Below are positions 1-11,930 of a DNA stretch of 64,000 bases, piece after piece; within the stretch, counting starts at the first letter, position 1, and each line of letters begins with the position of its first letter. The position numbers were made by a program, and so were the translations under genes. The stretch is from positions 186,001-250,000 of the forward strand of contig JAODTK010003421.1 in assembly GCA_026419785.1 (NCBI GenBank), read 5' to 3'. Below the pieces are notes generated by a model. That model did not search any database. It was not told the origin of the DNA and saw nothing but the letters and a program-made list of their open reading frames with translations. This DNA is from Sclerodactyla briareus. Lineage: Eukaryota; Echinodermata; Holothuroidea; Dendrochirotida; Sclerodactylidae.

Positions 1-1671
1 TTGGCCATTTTTCCGGGCATCATTGTTAGGTGAGTTTCCATGGTCCAATTTCCGTTTGTGCAACGATGAATTTAGGAGGCGAACACCCAAAGAATGTTGT
101 CTAATTATAAAAAACACCAAGTTTTCAATTCAAATCAGAACAGGCCATTAGGGCAATTTACGTTATGATGAACGCCTAGTCAAACAGTGAAGCGTATTGT
201 TGGTGGCCTATTTATTGAATAGTCCATCACACGTACACTGTAACACAAGTACACATGGGCTTCATATCATCATGCCTTATCGCGCTGTACTGTAAAGCCG
301 CTTATTGCATTATCCGATTCAGAGTGCTCCAACAGCCTAAAACGACGGAGAAATAAATCGCCGCAGATGCAAAATTCTATCAGCACTTGGCTTCAATTAT
401 TTTGTCTATGTATTTACGAAATTATAAACTCCTATCTTGAAGTAACTGAAAACAATTCATTATGATCACAAACACGCGGTTTTCTCTCTCTCAAAAAATT
501 CAAGTTCACGTGCCGAGGTTATTCTCATTCATCGAATACGCCTTTAGAATATTTTTGTTTCTACGAAATATGGAATGATGCAGCTGTTTTGTGTGACTCG
601 CGAAATAACCACAGTCTGATCCCCCGATATCTAGTCTGCCATACCACACGGCGATACCACATCCCATCCCCGTTGCCCTTGTGCAAGATTACCACCATCG
701 TGTAATGCACATCCACCAAGCACAAAGTAGAACCTCGTCGAGACGCCCCCGGTATATCCCCCTTCTTCTACCACTGTCTACGACCAAAGGAGAGCCCCTC
801 CCTGACGAACCCCCTTCTGACCACAGAGGAGTCACGTCTACTACGAAAACCAACCAATGAACCAGAGCGTAGAACTTTGTGCCCCTCTGGATCATTACGG
901 GGTAATGGAGCCATGACCCACATCCATGATAAAGGTAAACCTCGGTTAGCTAAGAAACTAATCTAACCCGAGGCTCAAAAAACATTGAAACAAAGATTAG
1001 TTATAAGAGAAAATGTTGATTCCTAATATTTACACATCCGGTCATGAAATGAATAAAAAAGGTTGTATGCCATATAAAATGAGAGCCACTGAAGTAAGAC
1101 ACCTATGAAGCAATTACAATTGACCTACAAATGTAAACTGCTGGAGGTTCCCGTCGTGCATAGCTATGGCTTATTCATTCGTAGGGAAAATGAGATACTC
1201 CTCCATACAAAAAGGGGTTCCTTGTGTTATTTTGGTGAAACTGTGAACTCACAGTCACAATCGGTGGTTCATTGGCTGAGATATTTCATGATAATTGATT
1301 CCACTCAAGGCTTAACGAAAATGGCTCATTTCAGAGCCTTTCGCCTCCCAAAATAGTTTGAACAATAGTGACAGTATTTGAACAAAATCACCGAATACCC
1401 TCAAAATTCCTAATTTATTCAATTTCAGCTATTTGTCAGTTCAGGACAAATCCTATGTGTCGTTACAATGTTTTCAGAAGGGATAATGTAAGCAAACGCG
1501 GGTAATTCAAACTGAACCATCGAAACACTGGCGGACACGCTATACCAACTGTATAGATACGGACATTTCAGGTGTACCTCATCACAGGACCCCACCCAGG
1601 TACCCCGACGAGAGTCCCTCTCGTAAAATGGATTCTTCTCAGCCACCATAATTGTTACTGTGGCAACCGTT

Positions 1672-2440
1672 TAATACTATCCACCCCCACATTTTAGCCA
1701 GATCCTTGCTTAAAATTGACATTATCCCTCCTGCCTTGATTCGATGGGTACCAGAATATCTTACTAACCGGTTCCAATTCGTCCGCATTGGTCGTATCGT
1801 TGTATCTGAGTTTTGAATTGTAACTCTGGGATTTCCCCCAGGGCAACCGTACTTACAACTTTTCGTTTTACTTTGTATACCTCCGACATACGTTCCACTG
1901 ATTCATGTTGCCCTCTGGTCAAATTTGCCGATGACACCGTTCTTATTGGCTTGATCAAAGATGATAACGAGGCAACTATCGGAAACAAATTATGAATTTT
2001 GGTACAGAATGTACAGGAATTACCTCCATTCAATGTTAGAAAGACAAAGAATTGGTTATTGCCTCACAGCATGAGAAATAATAGGACTATCCCTCACCAG
2101 TTGTTATTGAGGACAAGATAATCGTTAGAGTAATGAGTACAAATACCTGGGTTTAATAATTTGATGATAAACTGAAGTGGACGCCGCATGTTGATTAGTT
2201 TGCAAAACGCCTCCACTCGAGTGGACTGTATGCGTAAGCTCGACTCTTTCAAAGTTAGTTCCAGACATTCTATTCATATTTATAACTCTATTATTGGTAA
2301 GTGTTTGGTCTTACCGTAATGGCAGCGTGAGACTGGTATGCAATTACAAAACATCCACCACATTTCTAAACGACATAATAAGGCGTTCTGGTAGGCTATT
2401 GATGGGAAAGCTATGGCCCACGACCGAGTGTAATAATGCG
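1672..2440 (+). pseudogene. LINE reverse transcriptase fragment (frameshifted)
   Basis: Read across three frames, the segment gives the palm of a Rex1/L2-type reverse transcriptase. First comes an upstream stretch with HILARSLLK and a YLTNRFQFV-like segment. The PQG motif follows near 1836-1848, then LYTSDIRSTD, then the catalytic KFADDTVLIGLI at about 1918-1955. Further on is a KTKELVIA-like segment near 2040, an EYKYLG-like segment near 2135 and the C-terminal RKLDSF segment near 2236. The FADD aspartates are intact but several single-base shifts and stops prevent one continuous protein. It is non-functional as read; some shifts could be sequence errors. Confidence 0.8.
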
Positions 2441-2879
2441 AGGATGAGCAAGCAACTTACCCTACCGGGTTCTCAAGGATGTCAATCCCCTCTCCACGGA
2501 AAATTGGCAAATGCCATTATACCCACGCAGTTGACGGATGTGGCCACCGAGGGCTACACCACTCGTTTATCCTCCACCTTTGTTTGGCAGCAGCTAGGAT
2601 TTTTAATTTGGTCTTATACTCGAGAATATTCTTTTGCCTTTGTTTTCACCCTTAATTAATTTTATCCTCCGTATACAACATTTGTAATATCATAACGTTT
2701 TTACCAGAATCTTACACGCATTTACACGCATTACCACTCATCTTACACACTTCTTCCACGACCTTGTACACACATAGGGTCTTGTTTTTCTTGCCAATTC
2801 GCTCGTGTTTGTATTTTATCTCCCGACGTTTCAATTGTCTTATATTTCGTTTGTCATATATATCTTATGCAAGCATGCA

Positions 2880-3048
2880 TTTCATTTCTGGATGAATAAA
2901 GTTTATCTATCTATCTAAAAATCTATCTATCTTCGATCTATCTATCACATCTATCTATCTTATTCTATCTATCTTCTATCTATCCTATCTATCTATCCTC
3001 TATCTATCTATCTCATCCTACTATCTATATATCTATCAATTTATCTAG

Positions 3049-3090
<42 letters not shown>
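2880..3090 (+). repeat. (ATCT)n microsatellite, LINE 3' tail
   Basis: Irregular then pure CTAT/ATCT tetranucleotides follow the AATAAA of the LINE directly, and the right target duplication starts a few bases after them. The tail is about 200 bp and has become impure in its first half. Confidence 0.9.
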
Positions 3091-3091
<1 letters not shown>

Positions 3092-4073
3092 CTACTAACC
3101 GTTGCTATGACAACGCGAGCCGTGAATAATGAGGAGATAGCAAAACTGATACAATATCTGATTAAGCCCTGGGGTTCTGATAAGAGCAAATATGCCAGCG
3201 TACAGTCACCAGTACAGAATGCGTCTCCTTTGAGAGCATCATACCTCTTGTCCGAAACGGTATATTCCAATTCCTATTCGATTTCATTCATAATATCAAC
3301 GCATCAATCCGAAGTATTGACGACATATTTAATTAAACGGAATAAAACTCCACTGCTTGAATATCTTCTATTATGTCATAATCTCGCGAGCATCACTGGG
3401 GAAGGCGTAGGCGAAGAGAAAAGGGGTACTAAAAACCCGAGATAAAACGAGCGTGCTCATATTCCTAGTAGCGGATAGTCCATCGTGATTCATCGGAAAT
3501 TGCTCGGATTCCGGCTACATCGGAGCATACTCCTAATGCACAACTAAATGTCACTCTTCGGTCTAGTAAAGTTGTCTATTGGGCTATTCGCTATAACAAG
3601 AAATCCATTGGTTTTTTTTTTTTTCATTGACGTCGGAGTTGTCCATCCTTTGAAGCAGGGGGATGCGTCTGCCCAAAGCCAAGTTTAACGCTGATGGGCG
3701 GGGAAATTAAAAACTCATGTTTTGCAGTGCGGGTGGTAGTAGAGTGTAATGAATTGGAAATTACTCACAGCATGTGCCAATCAGCCTTAATTCAATCTCA
3801 GAGTAGGGTATCAGTGTTGGGTTTGAAATGAAGCATTTGTCAAATAGGATTACGAGAAAACTAATTCAGTACAGGCCTATCTAGCTACGCGGGCATGCTC
3901 TAATAGAGAAACAATCCCCATTGTCTCACAACTGGAAAATTTACCTTCAGTGGCACACTGCTAATCAAATTAAAATGCTGAACATTGAATTGATGGAAAA
4001 GTTTTTAGGTCTAATTCGGAATAAATTCCAATCGTACAGAGTGCTGTGAGCATGGCATGATCAAAACTGTCAT

Positions 4074-6494
4074 CAGGGGCGGCGCCAGAGTTTTACAATA
4101 GGGGGGGGGGGCGGGGCGAAACTTGAAATGATTGACTATCTCAGCGTGGAGCGCCCCTACAGGTTGGCGGCGGAGCGTACCAGAATTTTTTTGTTGGCGT
4201 CTCTGGGCCGTTTCATCGACACTGAAAAATCTTTAAGTTGGCTTTTTTGTTCTGTCCTTTTGTATAGTGGGTATTTTTATTTAAAATTTTACTCACTTTA
4301 TGATGGAGAGGGATTTTCCCGACGACCAGCATCGACCGCATAGCAGTCATAAACTGATAGCATACCCCCCCCCCCCCCCCAAAAAAAAAAAAATCGATAG
4401 TTGAACGTAGGCCTTCAGTTACAGTGCGCCTCTTCTCCAGGCGTAGATTGTACTGAACTTTGTACTGCCGATTGTTGGCGCTAAATAACCGCTGGAGTAA
4501 ATATGCAACTGGGGTTGCTTGAATGCGTCCCCCCAGCCCGAATACTGATGGACCGCCCCTCTCTGACAGTCGCAGCCCCCGTTACAAGTAGATATATGCG
4601 TGTCATACAATCGGGTCAAATGAAATTTGACGAAAAACACCAGCACGCGTGCCAAGCGCGCGTAAATTTTGGTTTTTTTTACTTACATAAGTGTTAGAAA
4701 CTCTCACCACAACATTTTTTTATTTTTCTCACAAGGATTTGATTGGGGGAATGTGCCCCCCCCCCATCTTGGCGATTTGTTCGAATCCGACAAACTTGAT
4801 TTTCGGTACACGTGAAATCATGCGTGGCACTCTGATGAAATGAAAATTGATATAGGAAACACAAACACGCGCGAGAGGCGCGCGAAAATTTTGAGCTTTT
4901 GATTTCCTAAGTGTTAAAAACTAGCACCACAACATGTTTTTATTTTTCTCACAAGGATTTGATTGGGGGAATGTGCCCCCCCCCCATCTTGCAAGATTTG
5001 TTCGAATCCGACAAACTTGATTTTCGGTACAAGTAGAATCAGCGTGGCACTCTGATGAAATGAAAATTGATATAGGAAACACAAACACGCGCGAGAGGCG
5101 CGCGAAAATTTTGAGCTTTTGATTTCCTAAGTGTTAAAAACTATCACCCACAACATTGTTTAATTTTTCTCACAAGGATTTGATTGGGGGAATGTGCCCC
5201 CCCCCCATTTTTGAAATTTTTGTTTAAGATTTGTCAATTCCGGACAAACTTGATTTTCGGTACAAGGAGATTAATGCGTGGCATATAACCGGACTGAAAA
5301 TCAAAACGCATGTGAAAACACAACGACGCGCGATCCCAATTTTGGGTTTTTTTTATTTACCTAAGTGTTGAAAACTATCACCACAACAGTTATCATTTGG
5401 GGATGTGGTGACAACATTGCCCCCCCCCCCCCTCCATATACGAAGAGATTGGTTCGAATCCGCGAACTCATGTTGAGTACATTAAATTGATGCGTGGCAT
5501 ATATCGTCGAATGTGAAAATTGACGAAGAAGAATCGGCAAGCGCGCGAAGGGCGCGGAAAATTTGGGGTTTTTTTCTTGATAAGTGTTTAAAAACTATCA
5601 CCACAACATTTTTATTCACAGGGATGTGATTGGGGGAACGTGCCCCCCCCCCCGTCTTGAAGATTGTCCGAATCCGAACAAAACGTGATTTTCGTACAAG
5701 AGAACTATGCGTGGCATATAACGGAGAAAAAGGAAATTGATGTAGAAAAAAACAACGACGCGCGCAATCTCAATTTGTTGGGTTTTTGATTTACCTAAGT
5801 GTTTAAAACTTTCACCACGACATTTTTTCATTTGGGGATTTGGGTCAACATGACCCCCCCCCCCCCCCATATCTACGAAGAATTTGTTCAAATCCACGAA
5901 ATTCAATGTTTGGTACATTAAATTGATTTTGCGTGGCATATACTCGGATCAAATGAAAATTGACGAAGAAAGAAAAATCACAGCCAGGCGCGCGTGACGC
6001 GCGAAGATTTCTGTTTTTTTTTATTTACTAATAACTAGGATTTGATTGGGGGGAAAACGTGATCCCCCATCTGCGGAAGACTTGTTTGAATCCGCGCGAA
6101 ACTCTTGATTTTGGTACATTAGATCCATGAGTGGGATATCATCGGATCAAATCAAAACGGACGAAGAAAAAGAAAGGGAAAACACGGCCAAGCGCGCGAA
6201 GACGAGCGCGAAAAAATGGGGTTTTTCTTTACACAAGAGGTTTTCCCGTTGTTAAATTACTATCACCACAACATGTTTTTCCACTAGGAATTTGATTGGG
6301 GGGGGAACGTGACCCCCCCCCCCATCTAAGAGATTGTTTCGAGTCCGACAAACTTGATAGTAGTAATAGTAACATTATATAGAAACTCACCCCAACCCCC
6401 CTCCAAAATAGTGCGTTTATTTTTTCGAACCCACAAAACCACAGGGGGGCAACCCGCCCCTTGCCCCCCAACCTCCCATGTGGCGCCGCCCCTG
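4074..6494. mobile_element. Non-autonomous hAT-like element 1
   Basis: The element opens with CAGGGGCGGCGCCA (from 4074) and closes with its exact reverse complement TGGCGCCGCCCCTG (to 6494). CAGGGGCGG-type termini are typical of animal hAT transposons. Flanks are CTGTCAT on the left and CTCGTAAT on the right, an imperfect 8-bp target duplication. Copy 2 of the block, at about 17520-17550, reads through without the insertion, which confirms both ends. The interior encodes no transposase; it is mostly a ~220-bp tandem array with G/C homopolymer runs. It must have been mobilised in trans. The class assignment rests on TIR and target-site form only. Confidence 0.8.
4590..6360 (+). repeat. Tandem array, ~220-bp unit, about 8 copies
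   Basis: The landmark TAAGTGTT recurs at 4688, 4908, 5128, 5362, 5581 and 5796, with two further degenerate units near 6026 and 6240. The first two intervals are exactly 220 bp. Each unit has a CpG-rich near-palindrome of GCGCGCGA..GCGCGCGAA type, then CACCACAACAT, a GATTTGATTGGGGG segment, a run of 9-13 C, a TTCGAATCCG segment and GCGTGGCA. Units 2 and 3 are the most alike; outer units are more decayed. The array makes up about three quarters of the surrounding hAT-like element. Confidence 0.9.
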
Positions 6495-6990
6495 CTCGTA
6501 ATATGTATGGAATTATTCAAAATTTGCGATGTATTGTGTGCTTGCCTCATCACTCTAGGCCTATGACTGGTGGTGGTGTGTGGTGGGTCCCACTTCATGA
6601 TACTCGTGTCCCTTCAAGGTCTTATGGACTCGGTTACTTATACAGCGTCACTAATATACTCATCTCGCTCGAAGCAGGTTGGAAACACGTAATGGTAGAT
6701 TCAGCTTAGGACTGACTCCGCTGTGCGAGTTTTTGCATATAATAGGGCGTTTGTGAAAGAATTATTTCGAGCCAATTTGATCGTTGTTGTTGTGTAAATA
6801 CAAAACAAAAGCCCCAACCATACCTGGGAAAGTAGTATATGCGTTCCCCATTAAAAGCTACAACCATTGTTTTGGGGACATGTTAGAGGTATTTGAGATC
6901 AACAGAGGTCAGTCTGAAATTGATGGTGAACAACGGTAAGTGGGAATGTGGGCAGAAAATGATAATCAGATAGAAGAAAAAAAGCCTATT

Positions 6991-7200
6991 TTGAGCAATG
7001 TTAGGTTCTTTTCATGATCTGTGGCGATTTATGCTTGATAAAGCTCACGCATGGTATAATATAATTATGATAATATCATTTAATGATGAATTCATAAGAA
7101 GAAAATATATTTGAGCAATGTTGGTATGTTCTCACGATTATGTGGCCATGCATGAGTGAGGCTCACACAGGTATATATATTATATATTATATCCTAGGCT
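6991..7200 (+). repeat. 120-bp tandem duplication private to copy 1
   Basis: TTGAGCAATG starts both units, at 6991 and 7111, followed by matching segments that include GATAAAGCTCACGCA / GTGAGGCTCACACA and a TA-rich end. Copy 2 has a single unit (about 18019-18100), so the duplication happened after the two blocks separated. It lies beside the SINE. Confidence 0.7.
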
Positions 7201-7495
7201 TCTATATCGCTTTCCAACGTCATAGACTTTCTCGAAGCGCTTTTCGGATATTACCCCCGATCCCAGGAACCGGTACGCTCTCCGACAATTCTGGCAGTAA
7301 TAAGTTGCTGCCATTGTAGGCAAGTTGTACTCAAATCCTCACAGGTCTCCAATTACCACCTGGGTGGGGTGAGGCAATAGAACAAAGTACCTTGCCAAGG
7401 GTACACCGAAAAAGTCGATCAGTCATCGGGATTAGAACTCGTAACCCTTCGATCACAGTCCTAAGCTCTTCGACCGAGCTAATACACTCCTAGTA
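7196..7495 (-). mobile_element. tRNA-derived SINE, copy 1
   Basis: Read on the minus strand, the right end is a tRNA-like head. It has an A-box-like TAGCTCGGTCG near 7469-7481 and a degenerate B-box at 7430-7440, where GAGTTCTAATC replaces GAGTTCGAATC. The body holds a TTGGCAAGGTAC segment and CCACCTGGGTGG, which also occur in the second copy at 18110-18412. The shared position in both duplicated blocks shows that the SINE inserted before the duplication. The exact 3' end is not clear; it fades into TA-rich sequence near 7196. The SINE family was not identified. Confidence 0.7.
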
Positions 7496-9259
7496 CTGGT
7501 ATGCTAGCCTCCTGTGAGGAATGACCATATACGTTGGCTCATATTTAGCTAGTAACTTTTTCCATCATTTTTGTTCTTGTGGTCCGGGGGGTGGGGTCTT
7601 AGGTTATTGAAAAATGAGCAAACAATTGCTAGCCTTTTGCTTTCTTGTGGCCATGGCACACATTTGTCCTGGCATCAATTGTCCAGATATCGTGAAATTC
7701 ATTCAATGATAATGAATTTATATAAGTTACGGCCACAACAGCTGAATGTCTCTGTATAACTATTGTTTCAGGACCTCGTTAATAGTAGTTATTCAGCCCG
7801 ATTACTATATAGTTACTAACATCCCCGTGTTGTATAACACAACTTATTGACCGTTTCTTATTTTCTTTGAATTTCCCAGTAACTATAGTTGGTGGTTTAA
7901 CATATGCCATACAACTATTACAATGGTCCATTCGTTCTTAGGTACTATGGCAGTTGGTAGAATGTCGGAATTGCACGTTGCGTTTTCCTAAATAAACCAC
8001 ATAGTTTATGGAGGGTAATAAAATCATCCTTCACCTCGCGTTCCCTGTTATCTATATATTCAATACTGTTTGAATAGTGATCATGCGCTATAAGAAAAAC
8101 GAGTCCTATCACCTGAATTTACTACCTCCGAGAATGTCTGATCGGTTTTGGTTTGTTCCCTGTTTTGACATTTCCCATAACAGCTAGAAATTTACGTTGA
8201 ATATGCATTTCGCATGTCTGTTCGACTCGCCTCTCTTTCCTTTCCCCGAAACATTCATGTTAACGAATTAATAAATCACATAATCCGTTTCGTCTGCATC
8301 ACTGAATCACCTTATTACTTGTATACTTCCTGATATGACAAATGACCTATGAATGTACGTAAACGGCGACTATAACAGGCTTAAGGAGCAAAACAAGACT
8401 AACTAACGTAGTAGTAAATTCCGTAAGTGGCTGCCATCTTTAGTAATTGAAGATAGTTCCTCTTCATTTCAATCTTCATCTCCGCCGTGTGTAATAAAAT
8501 CCCGACATTATAAACATTGATATTCTTCATTCGACAGTAGCTCGGCTTGTGCTTACTGCGATAAATTCTTCATTGGTTGTATGCTGGAATTTGGGGGGGG
8601 GGGTGTTTTTTTTTTTTTTGAAAATTTATCTGACGCATTAGGGGCTCAATACGTCGCTGCGCCTCAATTATTTCAAACAACGGAATAACTCCATGGAATT
8701 TCACGCTCTATTTCGCCTCCTTTCATTCGCCATAGAAGTATTTTCTTCCACGTTTCTAATAGCGTCCTCATGGCCTTATTTTATTTATTTATAAGTGAAC
8801 AGTACCATCCCAACGATTTGGGACTCACCTCGAACATCCACTCAGTAAAGAATACTTCCACGTCCTATGCATCATCCCAAAACCATATTGACTAACAGGC
8901 ATGGTTGAAGACCTTGTGGACACATTAGAGAGTTTATTACATATACAGAGCTGACTGATCCAGCTAGTCTCCCCATTCCTCACTGTGAACCCTCCGAGGC
9001 TGGGATCAACACTGACGTGGCAAGACTCTGGTCGAAAACCTTGAAGATTTGGCGTCTGAAATGGATTGTCAGTATATCTATTCGACTCCCACATGGCGTA
9101 TGAAGGGGGGGGAGCGAGAAGACCGGGCCTGTTCCTGGCCGTATTCATCTAACAACAAGGGTACGAACCGCCTCATGTGCAAATCTGCTCCTAATCACAG
9201 AGACAATTGGAGACGCCTTGTTGCGTCCACTGGACGAGTGGACGGCTCTCCCCACTGAG

Positions 9260-10140
9260 ACCCAAAGGCCCTTTGCTCGCCCAATAGCACTACTTTGATT
9301 GATATATGTGAACGTATCATACCGACCAGCTGCTATAACTTTTAGGAGTCTCAGATTCCGAGGCCACATGTATTGCCGTTTGCTTAAATTCATAGATTCA
9401 GGTGAATATCCTAAAAAGATAAAGCAAACTCAATCGTGTCCATTTCGAAATCGAATTCGATCACATCGCGGGTCAGCTAATCGATTGATAACAGACCACT
9501 TTGAACAGTAAAATGTCTTGTTTAGTATTTATCTGAATTCCCCATTTAACAACCTTTTAACACAATGGGCTTAAACTGATTCCAACATCTCTTGAGAGAC
9601 CGTGCGGTTTAGTGTTAGATGTTGCTATTGGTGTCGTTTGTTGTTCATGAGCCTCTGTTTGAAAACAAGACAGGTCGACGTTCTCGCGTGAATCACAAGA
9701 GTTGCCCAATTTCAACAAGCCGCAGAATTAGGCTTATCTATTTATTGTTTCTTGAGGCAGTTTGGAGCAGAATCAGATTAGGACAACCACAGTGTTCCAT
9801 TTTTGTAGCACAATTGTCCATTGTCAAATTAATTTATATTATATGAAATTATTCAATCAATCAAAGGTGTGCTAATTGTGCTTCCGAATTTGATAACGAG
9901 TATCATCACTCTCCAAAAATTGAGACCGCATCAGCACTTCAAACCGCAATCCACCTTTCGACTCATATGCCATGTCCACAAAATGACACGTATAATCGAT
10001 CGCGCGTGATCATTCGGGTGTCCTGATCGCAAAGAGATATCAATTTTACGGATAGCGTAAATGAGACATTGACCGTATAGTGAATCCAAATACCGGGTCA
10101 ATGCAAGGCGTAATGAGGAAATTATTCCACCTGCATCAGA
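9260..10140. other. Intergenic sequence without recognised feature
   Basis: No coding similarity, RNA gene or clear repeat was seen here. Short ORFs of 70-90 codons on both strands overlap one another and show no family features. The duplicated block ends near the left edge. Confidence 0.6.
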
Positions 10141-10556
10141 GTCTTGAATGTATAACCAGCTGTTTGATTTCAGAATCAACGAACCCCCATACACCAAATA
10201 TCTCATTATTAATTTTATTATATATTACATCACCGATTTCTTAGAGTATTGGAGTCATATTGTCCAACACTGGCTCCTACAAACACAGTTAATTACCTTC
10301 CTTTTGAGCGTCATGTTACTTACTGTTGGAACTATTCCACAGTCCGGAATCTTGAATGTATAACCAGCTGTTTGATTTCAGAAACAACTTGGAACCCCCA
10401 TACAGACACATATTTCATTATTTATTTCATTTATATATTCATCACCGATTTCCTAGAGTTATAGTAGTCATATTTCCAACACTGGCTCATACAAAAACAC
10501 ATTTAATTCACCTTCTTTTGAGCGCATGTTACTACTGTTGGAACTATTCTCTTGTC
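10141..10556 (+). repeat. 208-bp direct tandem repeat, two copies
   Basis: CTTGAATGTATAACCAGCTG starts at 10143 and again at 10351, a period of 208 bp. Both units continue with ACCCCCATACA, a TTTATATAT-rich section, a CACCGATTTC..TAGAG section, CCAACACTGGCTC, TTTTGAGCG and GTTGGAACTATTC. The units differ by scattered substitutions and small indels. The ATTCCAC end motif also occurs just before unit 1 (about 10120), which hints at a third, decayed unit upstream. The short ORFs that cross the repeat are not conserved between the units. Confidence 0.9.
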
Positions 10557-11922
10557 CAAGTATGAAGTTTGAATACCGAATCAATTTGTTTCATTGCCAT
10601 CATGTCCGTCTCGAGATGCTCGAAGTTTTAGGTGAGTGGTTTGAAAGTAGAATATGAATTGCGAGATATTATCGAGTCTGTTTTATGTTTCATTTTCAAA
10701 GCAGTTATGTTAGTAGTAATCATTGCTAGGCATCACACACCGCGCCATTTAGAAAACCTTTAAATCTTTTAAATTTTATGTCTGATATGATAGCCTGTAA
10801 CCTCGATGCCAATGGAGTGTAGCGCCACCGAAGTTTGCTTTCTACTTTACAAAACCACTGGAGTAACACGATTGTATCGGTACGGAGTCGCATTAGCAAT
10901 ATGAAGTGAGCAATAGTTTCCTTTGCGATCTCCTAGAAAACGGTAACCAACCGCCTCTCACAGTTTTCATTGTCATTTATAGGATACAATTGACCTTTAT
11001 TGTTCAATGGTCTATACATTCCCCCCGTGATTGATGCACAGACGTCATCTCGGGAAGCTATACGCGACATGTAAGTAGTATTATACCGTATCAATGTTCG
11101 ATAAGAATGTGAATCACAGATGCTAGATTCAAATTTTTCGAAGAATATCTCAAAGAATTCAATCGATCATTTGTTCATGGGTTTCCTCACTCCTTTCAAA
11201 TGTAATGATGCGTGATCTTCAAACGAGTCTGGAACTGGCTGGAACAACGATGGAGTATATTTGGGGAATACCTATTTGTTTTACGATCAGTAACAACTTT
11301 GACTACCGTAGATTCGTGATAAATCATTAGCACGTGTAACACCTGTTGAATCGATTGATTGTTACCCAACTTCCTGGGACATTGTTTCTTAGCTAAAATA
11401 AATATTATTTATGAATGTGACGGAATCGCACGTTCGTTTTTCGTAATTGGTGTTTGCTACGTACACACGTAGACGCTTACATTCAGTAAGCAGCTGGTAT
11501 TTTGTTTAGTCATATGATATTTTACAAACATGCACAAAACTGATGATGCAGCTGATCTAGTTGGATGACATGAACATCTATCGTTGTAGCTTTCCTTCAG
11601 CTTAACCAATCTTAACCTCATTTTCTAGCACCATAGACTATCACACAAGTGTTTACCCTGTGCTGTGTGGTACGTCTGTGCTAGCTTTATATTCTGCTAT
11701 TTCTTCTAGAATACAGAGTACACAAAATCCGATACTGGGATTCTGCAGGGAGCGAAGACAATGTTTCTCTTCTGTCTATTCAGCATATGATAAATTAGTG
11801 AGAATCTCCACTATTTCTTCTTTATCTTCATTCAGCGAAGTAGAGCTTTAAAAAGGCGTTTAACTGATGGTACTCATGATCCTGATTCCTTTGATGATTT
11901 GACCACAACATCAAATTTATGG
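10557..11922. other. Intergenic sequence without recognised feature
   Basis: AT-rich sequence with no supported gene, RNA or repeat. The ORFs seen are short and unlike any family known to me. Confidence 0.55.
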
Positions 11923-11930
11923 CTGCACAT

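Larger units (their letters stand above)
1672..3096 (+). mobile_element. 5'-truncated Rex1/L2-like LINE with (ATCT)n tail
   Basis: This non-LTR retrotransposon has lost its endonuclease and the start of its reverse transcriptase. It carries the second half of the RT domain, a short 3' UTR with AATAAA at 2895-2900, and a (ATCT)n tail to about 3090. The 7-bp sequence AACCGTT occurs on both sides, at 1665-1671 and 3097-3103. Copy 2 of the block has a single CAACCGTTGC near 16580-16589 where this element would be, so that site is the empty target. Truncation at the 5' end, a simple-repeat tail and a short target duplication are the hallmarks of target-primed reverse transcription. The insertion is younger than the block duplication. 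Confidence 0.85.
1..9260 (+). repeat. Duplicated block, copy 1
   Basis: This stretch aligns by eye, in order and orientation, with 14920-32575 once the insertions private to each copy are removed. Anchors include 240-400 with 15120-15270, 690-900 with 15385-15605, 1416-1671 with 16330-16590, 3107-3620 with 16590-17115, 6550-7500 with 17560-18412, 7560-7700 with 24090-24250, and 7950-9200 with 30500-32470. The net block is about 5.4 kb in both copies. No reading frame is shared between them, so the block looks noncoding. Copies differ by many substitutions and small indels. The left end may continue beyond the window; the right end lies near 9260. Whether this is a segmental duplication or a large unclassified repeat family cannot be settled from one window. 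Confidence 0.85.
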
